From: Symbiodinium natans
Lineage: Eukaryota; Sar; Dinophyceae; Suessiales; Symbiodiniaceae
Direction of reading: 5' to 3'
Assembly: GCA_905221605.1 (NCBI GenBank)
Contig: CAJNDS010002160.1
Coordinates: 419,001 to 483,000 of the forward strand
Length of the DNA: 64,000 bases
In this document: positions 50,281-60,086 of the stretch, piece by piece
Layout: each line of letters begins with the position of its first letter
Numbering within the stretch: position 1 is the stretch's first letter
Program-made: the position numbers and the translations under genes
Notes under the pieces: model-generated
The model's database searches: none
What the model was told of the DNA's origin: nothing
Seen by the model: the letters and a program-made list of their open reading frames with translations, nothing else

Positions 50281-50576
50281 GGCTTAGCCTTTTTGGGGGC
50301 TTAGGGTTGAGGGCCCGAGGGCTTCATTGCGCCGACCGCTCAAAAAAACACAAGGCCTCACTGAACCGGTCTCAGAAACCTCCACCAAAACCATCCAGAA
50401 CCATCTGGACTCGAACCCGCCAGCCCCCCACGCAATCTATGCAGCCATTCGAAACCGTGATTCGTGGGCTCTCGACTCCTTCCCATTAAGCGCCGAAACC
50501 CTAAACCCCAAACCCTTAGCCCTAGATCCCAGACCCTAAACCCTAGACCCTAGACCCTAAACCCTCCGAACTCCAG

Positions 50577-50647
50577 AAGAGAGCAGGGCCTGTCTGCTGC
50601 CAGGGAAACCAGAAGGGCAGCGCTGCGGCAGCTGTCACCTGAGGATT
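50577..50647 (+). CDS. Short helical exon
   Basis: Plus frame REQGLSAARETRRAALRQLS then PE, acceptor AACTCCAG^A, GA donor CACCTGAG^GATTC. Note the AARETRRAALRQL resemblance to other Arg-rich exons. One minus frame is open. Confidence 0.5.
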
Positions 50648-51215
50648 CTGGGTGCATCTGAGGGGGGTTTAGGGCTCTAGGTGTTCTAAGGGTTGATGGA
50701 AGCTTGAATACTAAGCCCGAATTCCTGAAAATCTGGCTTTTGGTGGCTTAGGGTTTGGCATTTCGGGGTGTCCAGAGTCTCAGCGAGGCACAGGGTTAGA
50801 ACAAGGCCTCGGACTGACATTGAGGCTTTTCGGTCTTCCGGGTCAGACACCCCATCCCAAGCCTTGATTTAAACCTTCGTCTTCTGACTCTGGCTCGTCA
50901 GGCCCTAGATTCCCGCCAAGAACTAAGCCCATCAAAGAGCCGCACACGTCGAGACCTGAACTGGCCCTGCTTGAGCGATAGCTGAGAGGTGTGACGGGTT
51001 GTCCTATAACTCTCCTATCATAACCCCCACGGATGACCCCCCTACACCTTGAACCCAAAACCCCGAAACCCCGACGCCAAAACACCAAAACTCCAAAACC
51101 CCAAAACACCTCAAAAAACTCAAAAAAAAACCTCCAAAAAAATCCAAAACCCAAAAGCCCCAAATACCGCCCAAAAAACTCCAAACTCCCAAGCAAAACT
51201 CCACCCCCTCCCTCC

Positions 51216-51305
51216 ACCCCCCCAAGAACCCTTCTGCAAACAGCCGGGGCCAGGGAGAGGGCGGTAGTTGACGTCAGCGTCGTGGATGTAAATGTCCTGC
51301 TTGCC
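51216..51305 (-). CDS. Possible exon, unknown product
   Basis: Minus frame MAAGKQDIYIHDADVNYRPL then PGPGCLQK. The plus strand (RAVVDVSVVDVNVLLARG) is open too. Splice sites unclear. Confidence 0.4.
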
Positions 51306-51331
51306 CGCGGCCATCCCCGGGCCCCCGCGTG

Positions 51332-51575
51332 TAAGGGTTTTAGGGTTTAGGGTTTATAGGGTTATTAGGGTTATTAGGGTTACTAGGGTTATTGGGGTTT
51401 TTCGGGTTATTAGGGTTATTAGGGTTACTAGGGTTATGAGGGTTATTAGGGTTATTAGGGTTTATAGGGTTACTAGGGTTATTAGGGTTTATAGGGTTTA
51501 TAGGGTTATTAGGGGTATTAGGGTTATTAGGGTTATGAGGGTTATTAGGGTTATTAGGGTTATTAGGGGTTTAGG
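51332..51575. repeat. TTATTAGGG array
   Basis: About 25 units, mostly 9-base TTATTAGGG with TTACTAGGG, TTATGAGGG and TTTATAGGG variants. Confidence 0.97.
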
Positions 51576-51954
51576 GGGCTGCGGCATGAGGACCCATCGG
51601 AATCATTGAAGTAAAAAGAAATGGACTGTCACCTCGCTTGTTGGCCTTCCTTGGAGGACATGGGCCGGGAAGTCTTCCTCGGTCCTCTGCTATACTCCCC
51701 TTTCTAATATCCTTTTGGGTTTCATATAAACAAAAATAAAAATAATTCCCAAGGGGAATATAGTCTGTGTGGGTTTTTGAGACCAGGTTCAAAGAGCTCT
51801 TGGACGTCGAAACTTCCCTTCTTTGCACGAGAGAGCTACTACAGTGCCGGGGTTCCCTTTTGGGGGTTCCCGGACTTACCTGCCACCTTCCTTAAAAAAA
51901 ACACCCCTAAACCCTAAACCCTACACCCGATTCCACCCTTTGACCATGTGGAAG

Positions 51955-52037
51955 CGGGGCAAGAACGAGAGGCTCCTGGTCGGTGGGACGTACAACGTCG
52001 CCGTGGCCGATGTCCACGTTCGGGTGGTGCCCTCGGC
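51955..52037 (+). CDS. Possible exon, unknown product
   Basis: Plus frame ERLLVGGTYNVAVADVHVRV then VPSADS, GT donor GATTCAG^GTCTTA. Beta-rich composition. Confidence 0.4.
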
Positions 52038-52164
52038 GGATTCAGGTCTTATCGAACGGAGGGATTATCGGGGTGTAGGTTTTAGGGCTTAGGGCTTAGG
52101 GTTTACGGCTTGGGATTGTTAGGGTTTTGGGGTTTGGCGTTTAGGGTTTCAGGTGTAGGGGCCC

Positions 52165-52262
52165 TACAGTAGGGTCTGTAGAGTTCAGGCTTCGGGCTCG
52201 CTTAGGGAGGAATGAGAGTTCCAGAGGCGTCTTGGTGCGCGCGTTGGTGTTGCGGGAACCCT
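52165..52262 (-). CDS. Possible exon beside a pyrimidine microsatellite
   Basis: Minus frame GSRNTNARTKTPLELSFLPK then RARSLNSTDPTVG, after TTTTGAG^GGT. The upstream intron would be the (CTTT)n tract at 52278-52375. Confidence 0.4.
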
Positions 52263-52390
52263 CAAAACTTGAACATCGTTCTTTCTGTCTTTCTGTCTTT
52301 CGGTCTTTCTGTCTTTCTGTTTTTTTCTGTCTTGCTGTCCTTCTTTCTTTCGTTCTTTCTTTCTTTCTTTCTGCAATTCTTTCGGAGGGT

Positions 52391-52521
52391 CTGGACAGGG
52401 CGGACCGCCAGGGCAATCTGAAGTTCAGACGTATCTCATTCCAGAACTTTAGGGAAAAGACCAAGCCCACCGCAAAACCGAGAAGCAACAACCAAATCCC
52501 CATCAGCAGGAAAGCAACGAC
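52391..52521 (-). CDS. Possible exon with a transmembrane helix
   Basis: After acceptor GCTTCTAG^GTC the minus frame reads VVAFLLMGIWLLLLGFAVGL then VFSLKFWNEIRLNFRLPW: a 22-residue hydrophobic span with a basic flank. It would pair with the 52165-52262 exon. A plus frame of basic character is open over the same bases. Confidence 0.45.
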
Positions 52522-53239
52522 CTAGAAGCCGCGAACGTCGAAGCCCTGGCGCAGTGGCCTTGTGAAAACCCCTAAACCCCTAAACCCCTAAACCCCTAAA
52601 CCCCTAAACCCCTAAACCCCTAAACCCTAAACCCTAAACCCTAAACCCTGAACCCTAAACTCCAGGCTTAACCAAAAACCTAAACCCCTAAGCCACACAA
52701 AACAGCGTGAAAGCAGGGGTGGGAGAGGCCCAACATGACGGTTGCGTGGCAAGAGAGCCCCCAGTTTGGGCCATGTGGGGTTTTCCGAACATAGGGTTGT
52801 GCCCCTTTAGGGTTCCTCAATAAAGCCCAATTCTGGCAAATACCGACTAAATCCTGAACCCTGAACCCTAAACCCCAAACCCCAAAAGGAGTCTTCTGCT
52901 CGAGTTTGTTGGGCTTCGGGCTTTGGTGGTCCAAGGCTCAGGTGAGGGCATAAGGTTTAGGGTTTGGGGTTTAGGGTTTAGGGTTGCTTAGGCTCCGGGA
53001 AAAAGATTCTGCAAAAGGGGTCAGTTCCAACATTCCGGTCCAAGCATCTAAACCCCGAGTTTAGGTTAAGTTGGGTAGATAGGGGCTGATAAGGGAACAA
53101 CAAGGCACTAGAATGGCTACTAAGTTGCACGTGCTGCTGCAGTGATGTCTAAGATGCTGAGTGTTCTCTCAATGTGTACGATTCAGGCCTTTAGGTGACG
53201 AAATCTACCTAAGCCCTGACCCCTCGACCGACCGAGCTC

Positions 53240-54014
53240 ATGGTACTGAGCCCCGGGGCTGTGTTGGTACTAAGTGTGGTGACGGTGGTGGCCGTGAAAG
53301 TGGTGGCTGTCCTCGAGCAGCCAGAGGTGTGAGAGCCCCCGCCTCAACTGCCCGAACCCTAAACCCTGAAAACCCCCACAAGAAGCCCAAAACCTGGAAT
53401 TGAAACCATGCGCCTTAATCATTTTAAGCATGGCTGGTTTAAGGTCAATTCCCCTTACACCCCAAACGCTAACACCCTACTTCATGACATTCCTTAACGA
53501 AGGTGAATTGGGGGTGTGCTCCGGCAGCCCAATCGTGTACCGTATACCATGTGTCTTCTTTACACCCAAGGGTGTGGCTTTCCTAGAGCTTCGGGCCTAA
53601 ACCTAAACCCTAAACCCTCAACCCGGGTCTAGGGCCCTGCCAAGCATTTGCATCTTGTCTTTGGCACTTTCGGGTCCTTGTGGGTGCAGCCGTCCAGGTG
53701 ATGGAGGTCCAGGTAAGGGACGTCCAGAGTTGAGTGGTCGCCTGAAGCTTGACAGAACTGCTCCAGAGTACACAGATGCCTCGAGCTGCAGGATGAACGC
53801 TATCTGCGTGCCAAAAAGGAATCTGGGGCTGCAGACTGTGGTGACAGTGGCCGTCCTCGAGAAGCTCGCTTGCCGACACATCAGGCATGGGGCAGAGCAA
53901 AAAGGACGGATCGAGATCTGAGAGCTCGCCAGTCCTGGTTGGTGGCATGTAGAATGTGGCAGTGATGGTTGTGTCGGTGCTGGTGGCAGCCTGGCAGATG
54001 AAGAAGGCCCTCAC
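53240..54014 (-). CDS. Possible Thr/Ser-rich exons
   Basis: Around 53250-53330 minus reads TATTFTATTVTTLSTNTAPG. Around 53618-54010 minus readings include SRTATVTTVCSPRFLFGTQI and STDTTITATFYMPPTRTGEL in different frames. Short Thr-rich repeats suggest one gene, possibly with a frameshift or an unseen intron. Confidence 0.35.
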
Positions 54015-54390
54015 ATGTAAAGTATGCCTGAAAGAAGGTGCTCTGACTCAGCCCTCGGAAGCCCAGCACAACATAAACTTGAAGGAAGCAGCACCTGCTG
54101 ATGCTAACCTTGTGCGGTCTGGATCCTGCCCGCAGATGCCCCCTGCTCAACCTGTCAGCCTACCCCGAGGTCCCTGAATCTGCACGAAACATCTCAGCCC
54201 ATCTGCCCAGGGTTGCGCACGCTAATCCAAGAGACCGTACCCCGAAGCCCGAAAAACAAAGCTGAACCCTAAAGCTAAAATCAACCCTACAGTCTAAAAG
54301 CTAAAAACCGACTCTACAGTCACATTAACGGCTTCAACTTCCATTCCTCAAACACTTAACATACCTTTGTAAGATGCTTGCAAACCCTAA

Positions 54391-54503
54391 ACCACTAATT
54401 GCTCAAGAACCACGAAAAACTATTAGAATGTTCTTCCATATTCAGGGTACGATGAGGATTACTATTTTTTCATTCTTTTGGGGTTCTTAAGCAAATAGTG
54501 GTA
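54391..54503. repeat. Inverted-repeat element family E, copy 3
   Basis: CCACTAATTGCTCAAGAACC on the left and GGTTCTTAAGCAAATAGTGG on the right are inverted copies with about three mismatches. Confidence 0.75.
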
Positions 54504-54521
54504 GATTAACGCCCGTTGCAG

Positions 54522-54623
54522 AGCCCCACCTGCGAAGTGGTCGCAGTGGAGCTCACCATGGGTGCCGCTGCCAAGGCGCTGCCGGCCAAGGCTGGCATCG
54601 GTAACCGGTGCACCTCGGCCAGT
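54522..54623 (+). CDS. Exon of tandem duplicate, copy 1
   Basis: SPTCEVVAVELTMGAAAKAL then PAKAGIGNRCTSAS: 34 codons after CGTTGCAG^AGC. Relative to copy 2 it has a 15-base in-frame insertion and several synonymous changes, which supports coding on plus. The intron after it begins GCTTTTAGGG and enters an array. Confidence 0.6.
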
Positions 54624-54626
54624 GCT

Positions 54627-54720
54627 TTTAGGGTTTAGGGTTTGGGGCTTAGGGTTTAGGGTTTAGGGTTTAGGGTTTAGGGTTTAGGGTTTAGGGTTTG
54701 GGTTTAGGGGTTTAGGGTGG
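54627..54720. repeat. TTTAGGG array in tandem duplicate, copy 1
   Basis: About 12 units immediately after the exon at 54522-54623; the equivalent array in copy 2 has about 18. Confidence 0.95.
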
Positions 54721-55129
54721 TGATTGCAGGCCTGCATATGGTTTAGAGGGGCTTGTGAAGGGTTCTAAAGGTAGAAATGAGGGTTTGGGGGTTCGAGGGC
54801 TTGGGGTTTGGGACCTTGAGCGTTTAAAGGTGGAGTGCTTAGTGTTCAGAGGCTTGGCAGCTTACTTCAGGAGAGCTGTGCTGACTCGAGGAGGTGGCGA
54901 TTCCAGGTTCTGAGGTAGCCTAGGAACAAAGACCAGCTCATAAGTCCGCTGGAAACCTGGAGCCTTGATGGAAGGCCACTCGAAATCCCGAAGCCCAAAC
55001 CCCCCCCCCGCCCCCCCCCGAGCAACTAACTTGACCCATCCCAACAATCCTACACCCCAAAACCTGAAAACACTCTTAGCATACATGTATAAGATGCTTG
55101 CAAACCCAAAATCAACGCCCCTTTTGTGG

Positions 55130-55216
55130 CGACCCGCCTGCGATGTGGTCGCCGTAGAGCTCGCCATGGCTGCCGCTGCCAAGGCTGGCACCGGTAGCCG
55201 GTGCACCTCGGCCAGC
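55130..55216 (+). CDS. Exon of tandem duplicate, copy 2
   Basis: RPACDVVAVELAMAAAAKAG then TGSRCTSAS, followed by GCTGTGTTTAGGG. Homologous to 54522-54623, about 600 bases away. Acceptor not clear in this copy. Confidence 0.55.
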
Positions 55217-55221
55217 GCTGT

Positions 55222-55345
55222 GTTTAGGGTTTAGGGTTTAGGGTTTAGGGTTTAGGGTTTAGGGTTTAGGGTTTAGGGTTTAGGGTTTAGGGTTTAGGGT
55301 TTAGGGTTTAGGGTTTAGGGTTAGGGTTTAGGGTTTAGGGTTTAG
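55222..55345. repeat. TTTAGGG array in tandem duplicate, copy 2
   Basis: About 18 units at the site homologous to 54627-54720. Confidence 0.95.
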
Positions 55346-55810
55346 GATGGTGATTACAGGGCTGCTTGTGGTTTAGAGGGGCTTGAAAGGGTCCGGGAGG
55401 GTGTGGGTTCGAGGGCTTGGGGTTTGGGAGCTCAAGCGATTAAAGGTTGAGCGTTTAGTGTTCAGAGGCTAGTAGCTTACTTCAAGGAGAGCTACATGGA
55501 CTCGAGGATGTGGCGATTCCAAGTTCTCCAGTAGCCTAGGAACAAGAGTAGCTCGTAAGTGAGAAAGACTCCACTGGAAAATCGAGAGCATGTGGTTTGG
55601 AGCCTTGACGGAGGGCCCCATGAATTGAGAAGATTGCTCGGGATGGCTTGGTGGAAGGTTGATCCCTGATATTCACACTCTGAAAAAGCCCGAAGCCCAA
55701 AAACACCCCAGAGCAACTAACTTGACCCCTCAACTACATCCCAACAATCCTACACCCCAAAGTCTGAAAACACTGCTAGCATTCCTTGCGAAGCGCAGCC
55801 CGGTGAAAAG

Positions 55811-55913
55811 GGGTTTACGGAAATAGGGGACCCCCAATAATGGACCCCCAAATAGCAGGATTATCCCTTTTTCACCAGGGCCCCCAATGGGGTACCCCTA
55901 ATTTCGGAAACCA
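55811..55913. repeat. Inverted-repeat element family D, copy 2
   Basis: GGTTTACGGAAATAGGGGAC on the left; GGTACCCCTAATTTCGGAAACC on the right forms the complement. CCCCCAATA/CCCCCAATG repeats lie inside. Confidence 0.75.
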
Positions 55914-56582
55914 CCACATCTCAAAATCCGGCCTGTGGAGAGCCCGTTGTCCTCAGCCATGAACCCAATTTCGGCTACAGCTCCAGCGGTTCAAGCGGTT
56001 TCGCGATTGAGGGGGTTCAAAGTTCAGGGTTTAGAGTTCAGATTTTTAGGGCTAAGGAGGTTGAGGCCGGTTTAGGGTTTCAGGGCTTCCGGGTTCAGGG
56101 TTTAGGATTCAGGGGCTTAGGATTCAGGATTTTCGGGCTCAAGGTTTGGGGGTGTGGGCAAGGTTTGTGAAACGGGGTCCCTTATTGGGATGGCAGCCTA
56201 CAAATTTCAAGGGCACCCAAGTTCACACCGACATCCGGAACCTCGAGCCCCAAGTATGTTTGGGTTCAGGGTTGCAGAGCTCATGGATTTTCAAAGGCAT
56301 GGGGTTTTTGGAGTTTTTGGAGTCAGGGTTGGGAAGCCGGATGCGGGGCTCCCCCGACTGAAGGCAAAGCAGCAACTGGATTGACGACCCGAATCCCTAA
56401 GCCTTGAACCCTGAGCCCTAAACCCCAAAATGCTAGAACCCTGTACCTGAAACCCTCAACCTGAATCCCGAACCCGAAAACCCTTCAACCCTAAGCCCCA
56501 AATCCCTGAACCCTAACAAGCCCTCAACCTTAGCCCCCAAATCCCCGAACCCCAAACCCCTTCAACCCCAAACTCCCCGCAG

Positions 56583-56690
56583 CTCTTCGTGCCCGGTGTC
56601 GATGGGCCCGTTGGTGAGGCAGAGCCGCTGACGTTCTTGGCCGCCTCGGGCTCAGAAGCCCGGGCTTGGCTCTTTTGCAAACTTTTGGGG
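56583..56690 (+). CDS. Plus-strand gene, exon a
   Basis: Acceptor CCCCGCAG^CTC; LFVPGVDGPVGEAEPLTFLA then ASGSEARAWLFCKLLG; donor TTGGGG^GTTGG. Phase 0 to 0, and the next exon starts in phase 0. The minus strand has stops. Product unknown. Confidence 0.65.
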
Positions 56691-56694
56691 GTTG

Positions 56695-56730
56695 GTTAGG
56701 GTTTAGGGTTGAGGGTTTAGGGTTTAGGGT

Positions 56731-56762
<32 letters not shown>

Positions 56763-56845
56763 GGTTTAGGGTTGAGGGTTGAGGGTTTAGGGTTTAGGGT
56801 TCAGGGTTTAGGGTTGCGGGTTTAGGGTTTAGTTTAGGGTTCAGC
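56695..56845. repeat. TTTAGGG / TTGAGGG array in an intron
   Basis: About 20 units, with five TTGAGGG in a block, filling most of the intron between exons a and b. Confidence 0.95.
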
Positions 56846-56868
56846 GGTTGCTGCAATATGGCGCCTAG

Positions 56869-57010
56869 GCTCGAAGGCTTAGTGAGATGCGACGAGCAGC
56901 CATGGCCCGATTGTGGAGGGAGGTGGTTCTGTGTACAAGCTCCTTAAAACCGCGTACCCTTCTGGGGCCCGCGCGGCCAGAGCGAAGTGAGCGGCTGTTG
57001 GCTTCGCAAG
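56869..57010 (+). CDS. Plus-strand gene, exon b, paralogous to 5676
   Basis: Acceptor GCGCCTAG^GCT; ARRLSEMRRAAMARLWREVV then ARPERSERLLASQ, GT donor TTCGCAAG^GTGGCC: 47 codons plus one base. The first 17 codons match the exon at 5676-5726. Confidence 0.6.
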
Positions 57011-57128
57011 GTGGCCATTTCCTCTTATTTAGGCAATGCCGACACGCAACCGGACAAAGCTAAAGACTCTCATGCGCATGCACCACCGATTGTGCCCACC
57101 TAGCCCAACATTCCTCAATCAATTGCTA

Positions 57129-57226
57129 GTGGAGTCTCTTGGCACATGCGTGCCTGCAACCTGCGCCACAGCGTCGTGATGGGCGGCGTTGCCCTGCGCT
57201 TTTCGAAGCTCGCCCCGTTGAGTCGG
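57129..57226 (+). CDS. Plus-strand gene, possible exon c
   Basis: SGVSWHMRACNLRHSVVMGG then VALRFSKLAPLSR after TTGCTAG^T. The phase does not fit exon b directly, so the boundary needs revision. Confidence 0.45.
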
Positions 57227-57254
57227 GTCTTAGGCTTTGGTCTACCCACCCTAA

Positions 57255-57345
57255 AACCCTGAACCCTAAACCCTAAACCCTAAACCCTGAACCCTAAACC
57301 CTAAACCCTGAACCCTAAACCCTAAAGGGTTTAAGGGATTTAGGG
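57255..57345. repeat. CCCTAAA / CCCTGAA array
   Basis: About 11 units, turning over at its right end into GGGTTTAAGGG. Confidence 0.9.
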
Positions 57346-57373
57346 GTTTCTCAACGGGCTTTGGAAGCGAAGC

Positions 57374-57473
57374 AATGGGGCATGCCAATGGACGCCTTTC
57401 CCCCTAGCAAAGGAGCCTTCACCATGCTCGCGACTTGCGCCGCCGCTGCCACGATGCCTCTCCAAAGCTGAGC
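57374..57473 (+). CDS. Plus-strand gene, possible last exon
   Basis: KQWGMPMDAFPPSKGAFTML then ATCAAAATMPLQS and TGA. Followed by a TTTAGGG array (57480-57575). Confidence 0.5.
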
Positions 57474-57479
57474 ACAATT

Positions 57480-57575
57480 TTAGGGTTTAGGGTTTAGGGT
57501 TTAGGGTTTAGGGTTTAGGGTTTGGGGTTTGGGGTTTGGGGTTTGGGGTTTAGGGTTTAGGGTTTAGGGCTTAGG
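57480..57575. repeat. TTTAGGG / TTTGGGG array
   Basis: About 13 units, four of them TTTGGGG. Confidence 0.95.
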
Positions 57576-58021
57576 CTTTAGGGACTTTGGGGTTTCGGGT
57601 TTGGGGCTTGGGCTTTTTAGGCTTCAGGATTTGGAGCTTTGGGTCTTGGGTTGAGGGTGTAGGGTGGCTGCGGAGACGAGGAGTGTAGGAATGTTCGCCG
57701 GAGGCCCGCATTCCTCCTTGACATTCTGCCAGCGACTCATCCATGGCTGCATGGCAGGGCTCCAATACCCCCCTTAGAAGGAAAAATCTTTTTTTACGGG
57801 GCAGTGGAGTTTCTGGAACCCAACTGATGTAAGATTCGCCTCTTGGGGGCAAAAACCAGCTGAGCTGGTTCAGCAGCAAGCTTGCGGGGACCCGCTGCGG
57901 GGACGCTTCAATCAGCGCTCGGACTGACAGAAGAACCTTTGAAGAATCTTCCGCTCCCGGCTGTCGGCCAACGAAACTGCCAACCTATACACTACATGCA
58001 CACATTGCAGTGTAGGAGCCT

Positions 58022-58291
58022 TCAACTAAAATCGAAGTCGAGACTGATATCGCCGAGCCGATTTTGGTCTATATCAGACTTCAGGTAGTCTAGGAGCTTT
58101 CGGTTTAGGGTTTCAGGCGGGGTTAGGAAGGGCCCCAGTAACTTGCATCTCTGAAACACTGACATTCCGGGGGTAGCGTGCCTGCCCCTGCCAGAGGAGC
58201 TACCGCGGCAACGGGTACGATTTGGAGTGGAGCTGGAGCGGGGGCCTCGTGTGAGTTTAGCGTTCCGTGGAGTAGCAATGTGGGACAGCAC
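58022..58291 (-). CDS. Possible C-terminal exon, unknown product
   Basis: Minus frame with RGSSSGRGRHATPGMSVFQR and ETLNRKLLDYLKSDIDQNRL, then GDISLDFDFS and a stop. A basic, Ser/Arg-rich first half is followed by an acidic end. No family recognised. Confidence 0.45.
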   Translation of the reverse strand: MLSHIATPRNAKLTRGPRSSSTPNRTRCRGSSSGRGRHATPGMSVFQRCKLLGPFLTPPETLNRKLLDYLKSDIDQNRLGDISLDFDFS

Positions 58292-58374
58292 ACTTGGAGA
58301 AGCGAAAAGTGTTTAGGGCTTAAGGTTTAGGGTTTAGGGTTTAGGGTCGAGGGTTGAGGGTTGGAATCAACACC

Positions 58375-58640
58375 TCCCCACGCCCTCTCCACTGCAGCTG
58401 CGCAGCTGCGACATCGGGCGAGCGAAGTGCGATGTAGAACCTATGTCTGGGCTTTGACGGGGGGTTTGAGGCGGGCTTGGGGGCCCTTGGGGGGCTTGGG
58501 GACTTGGGGGGCTTGGGGGGGCTTTGGGGCTTGGGTTTGGACAAGGCCAAAAAGTAAGACTGAGAAAACCCCATGTCAAGATACGAGCGCTTGTACGATG
58601 TTGCCGGGCCCTTGTGGCCCAGAGCCGATTCCCCGAAACC
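58375..58640 (-). CDS. Possible Pro-rich exon
   Basis: Minus frame GPATSYKRSYLDMGFSQSYF, a Pro/Lys-rich stretch, then RHRFYIALRSPDVAAAQLQW. Likely the exon upstream of 58022-58291. A second minus frame is also open. Confidence 0.45.
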
Positions 58641-58649
58641 CCCAAACAC

Positions 58650-58915
58650 TAAAGCCCTCAGATCAAAGGAGGGTCCCGATTATAGTTGGTACTTCCCTTG
58701 AGCCCGAAACGCGTACCACCGAAGAACCTTAGTCCAACCCTATTCCAGAGACTCCACTTAAGGAAGATTCCTTGAACTACAATAGAGCATGTAGAGCTCC
58801 AAATAGAATTTGAAGGTCTCGCTAAGGGGTAGTGGAGTCTTCCCACAGCCCACAAACTCAACTCCAAGCTACGAGCTCTGTGAATCCGTTGCCCGCGCGA
58901 CTCCATAAGCTCTTA
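58650..58915. other. Unassigned; small inverted repeat
   Basis: GAGACTCCACTTA (58748) and TAAGGGGTAGTGGAGTC (58823) form an imperfect inverted repeat of about 90 bases, possibly a further small element family. No exon supported. Confidence 0.4.
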
Positions 58916-59007
58916 GCCAGTCAAAGTTTTGGGTTTAGGGTTTTACGAGTTTAGGGTTTAGGGTTTAGGGTTAAGGGTTTAGGGCCTGCAGCCGAAACCC
59001 TAAACCC

Positions 59008-59092
59008 GATATCTGCTGAAGTCTCGAGGCGTTCGGCCAGTCCAGGCAGAACCCACAGCACTTCCTCGACAGCTTCCCGGGGTTGTTCCCAA
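59008..59092 (-). CDS. Helical exon, unknown product
   Basis: Acceptor ACACCCTAG^T; WEQPREAVEEVLWVLPGLAE then RLETSADI. The donor lies in CGGGTTTAGG, at the edge of heptamer. Strongly helix-like. Confidence 0.55.
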
Positions 59093-59234
59093 CTAGGGTG
59101 TGTAGACTATGGTCAAGTCTAGGCAACCGAAAGATGGGCCCACAAAGCAACCCCGGGTATTCGAACGTGGGCTGAGTCAGGGGCTTGCATTCTTGGGTTC
59201 TGAGGGTAGGGGTTCCTCGGGTTAGAAACTTGGG

Positions 59235-59453
59235 TTGGGGCAGGGGAAGTCTAAGGGTTCAAAGATCCCCGTCCTCCAAACATTTCGGGAATGTGGGCTG
59301 AGCGAAGTTGCGGCGGCTTTTGGGTCTCTACTATCGTGTATCCCTTCTAAACTTGGGCAACCTGTGTTTTTTGCCTTCAGCCTAGCACAGGCATCAGCTC
59401 TGTGTCAGTTTGGCATAGCCGGCCGCAATCAGAATGAAGCAAAACCAGCATAG
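59235..59453 (+). CDS. Possible small gene or exon
   Basis: A 72-codon ATG frame: GKSKGSKIPVLQTFRECGLS then EVAAAFGSLLSCIPSKLGQP, ending KPA and a stop. Composition is protein-like; no family recognised. Confidence 0.4.
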   Translation: MGQGKSKGSKIPVLQTFRECGLSEVAAAFGSLLSCIPSKLGQPVFFAFSLAQASALCQFGIAGRNQNEAKPA

Positions 59454-60086
59454 GCCACCGATTGCCTGCTCAACGCCTCCCGAGCCACCCCAATAGAGCC
59501 GAATCAGGGGAAAACACCCTAAGCCCTAAACCCTTGCAGGCTTCGTACCTTGAGCACAGCTCTTGCCCTGCCCCGCCTGGGCTCGCTTTTGCTTTGAGCA
59601 CCAAGGTCACCTCAGCAGCCGGGCAAAGCTGCATGCGGTTTCATAGGAGTGTGCACCTCTCTCTGTGCCCCTCCATACTCCCCCTCCCGCTCACTCGATC
59701 TCCAGACTGGGGCCCCCCTGAATGCGAGACCCTGTCTAAAGCATCAACCCTCAACTCATCCCAACTGTACTTGGCGGGTGCCTCCGACACGTGCGAGAAC
59801 GCCACAACTGGTGCCGGCCCACGCGGGAGAACCTGGCAACTCTCTCAGGGTGCAGGTTTAGGGTTTAGGGCCTTAGGGTCTTAGGGTTTGGGGTTTGGGG
59901 TTTGGGGTCCGGGGGTTTTGGGTTTTATGTTCGTAGAGTCTTAGGCTTGACGTTCTTGAATAGCAAAGTCACGGGATTCTGGTGATGTGGGGTCTCCACA
60001 GATTCTCCACTGAAGAAGGCTCACAAGGTCTTTATGAACAGTCACAGCATGGCAGCTCAGGGTCATGGTCATGGACATCAGCTCAT

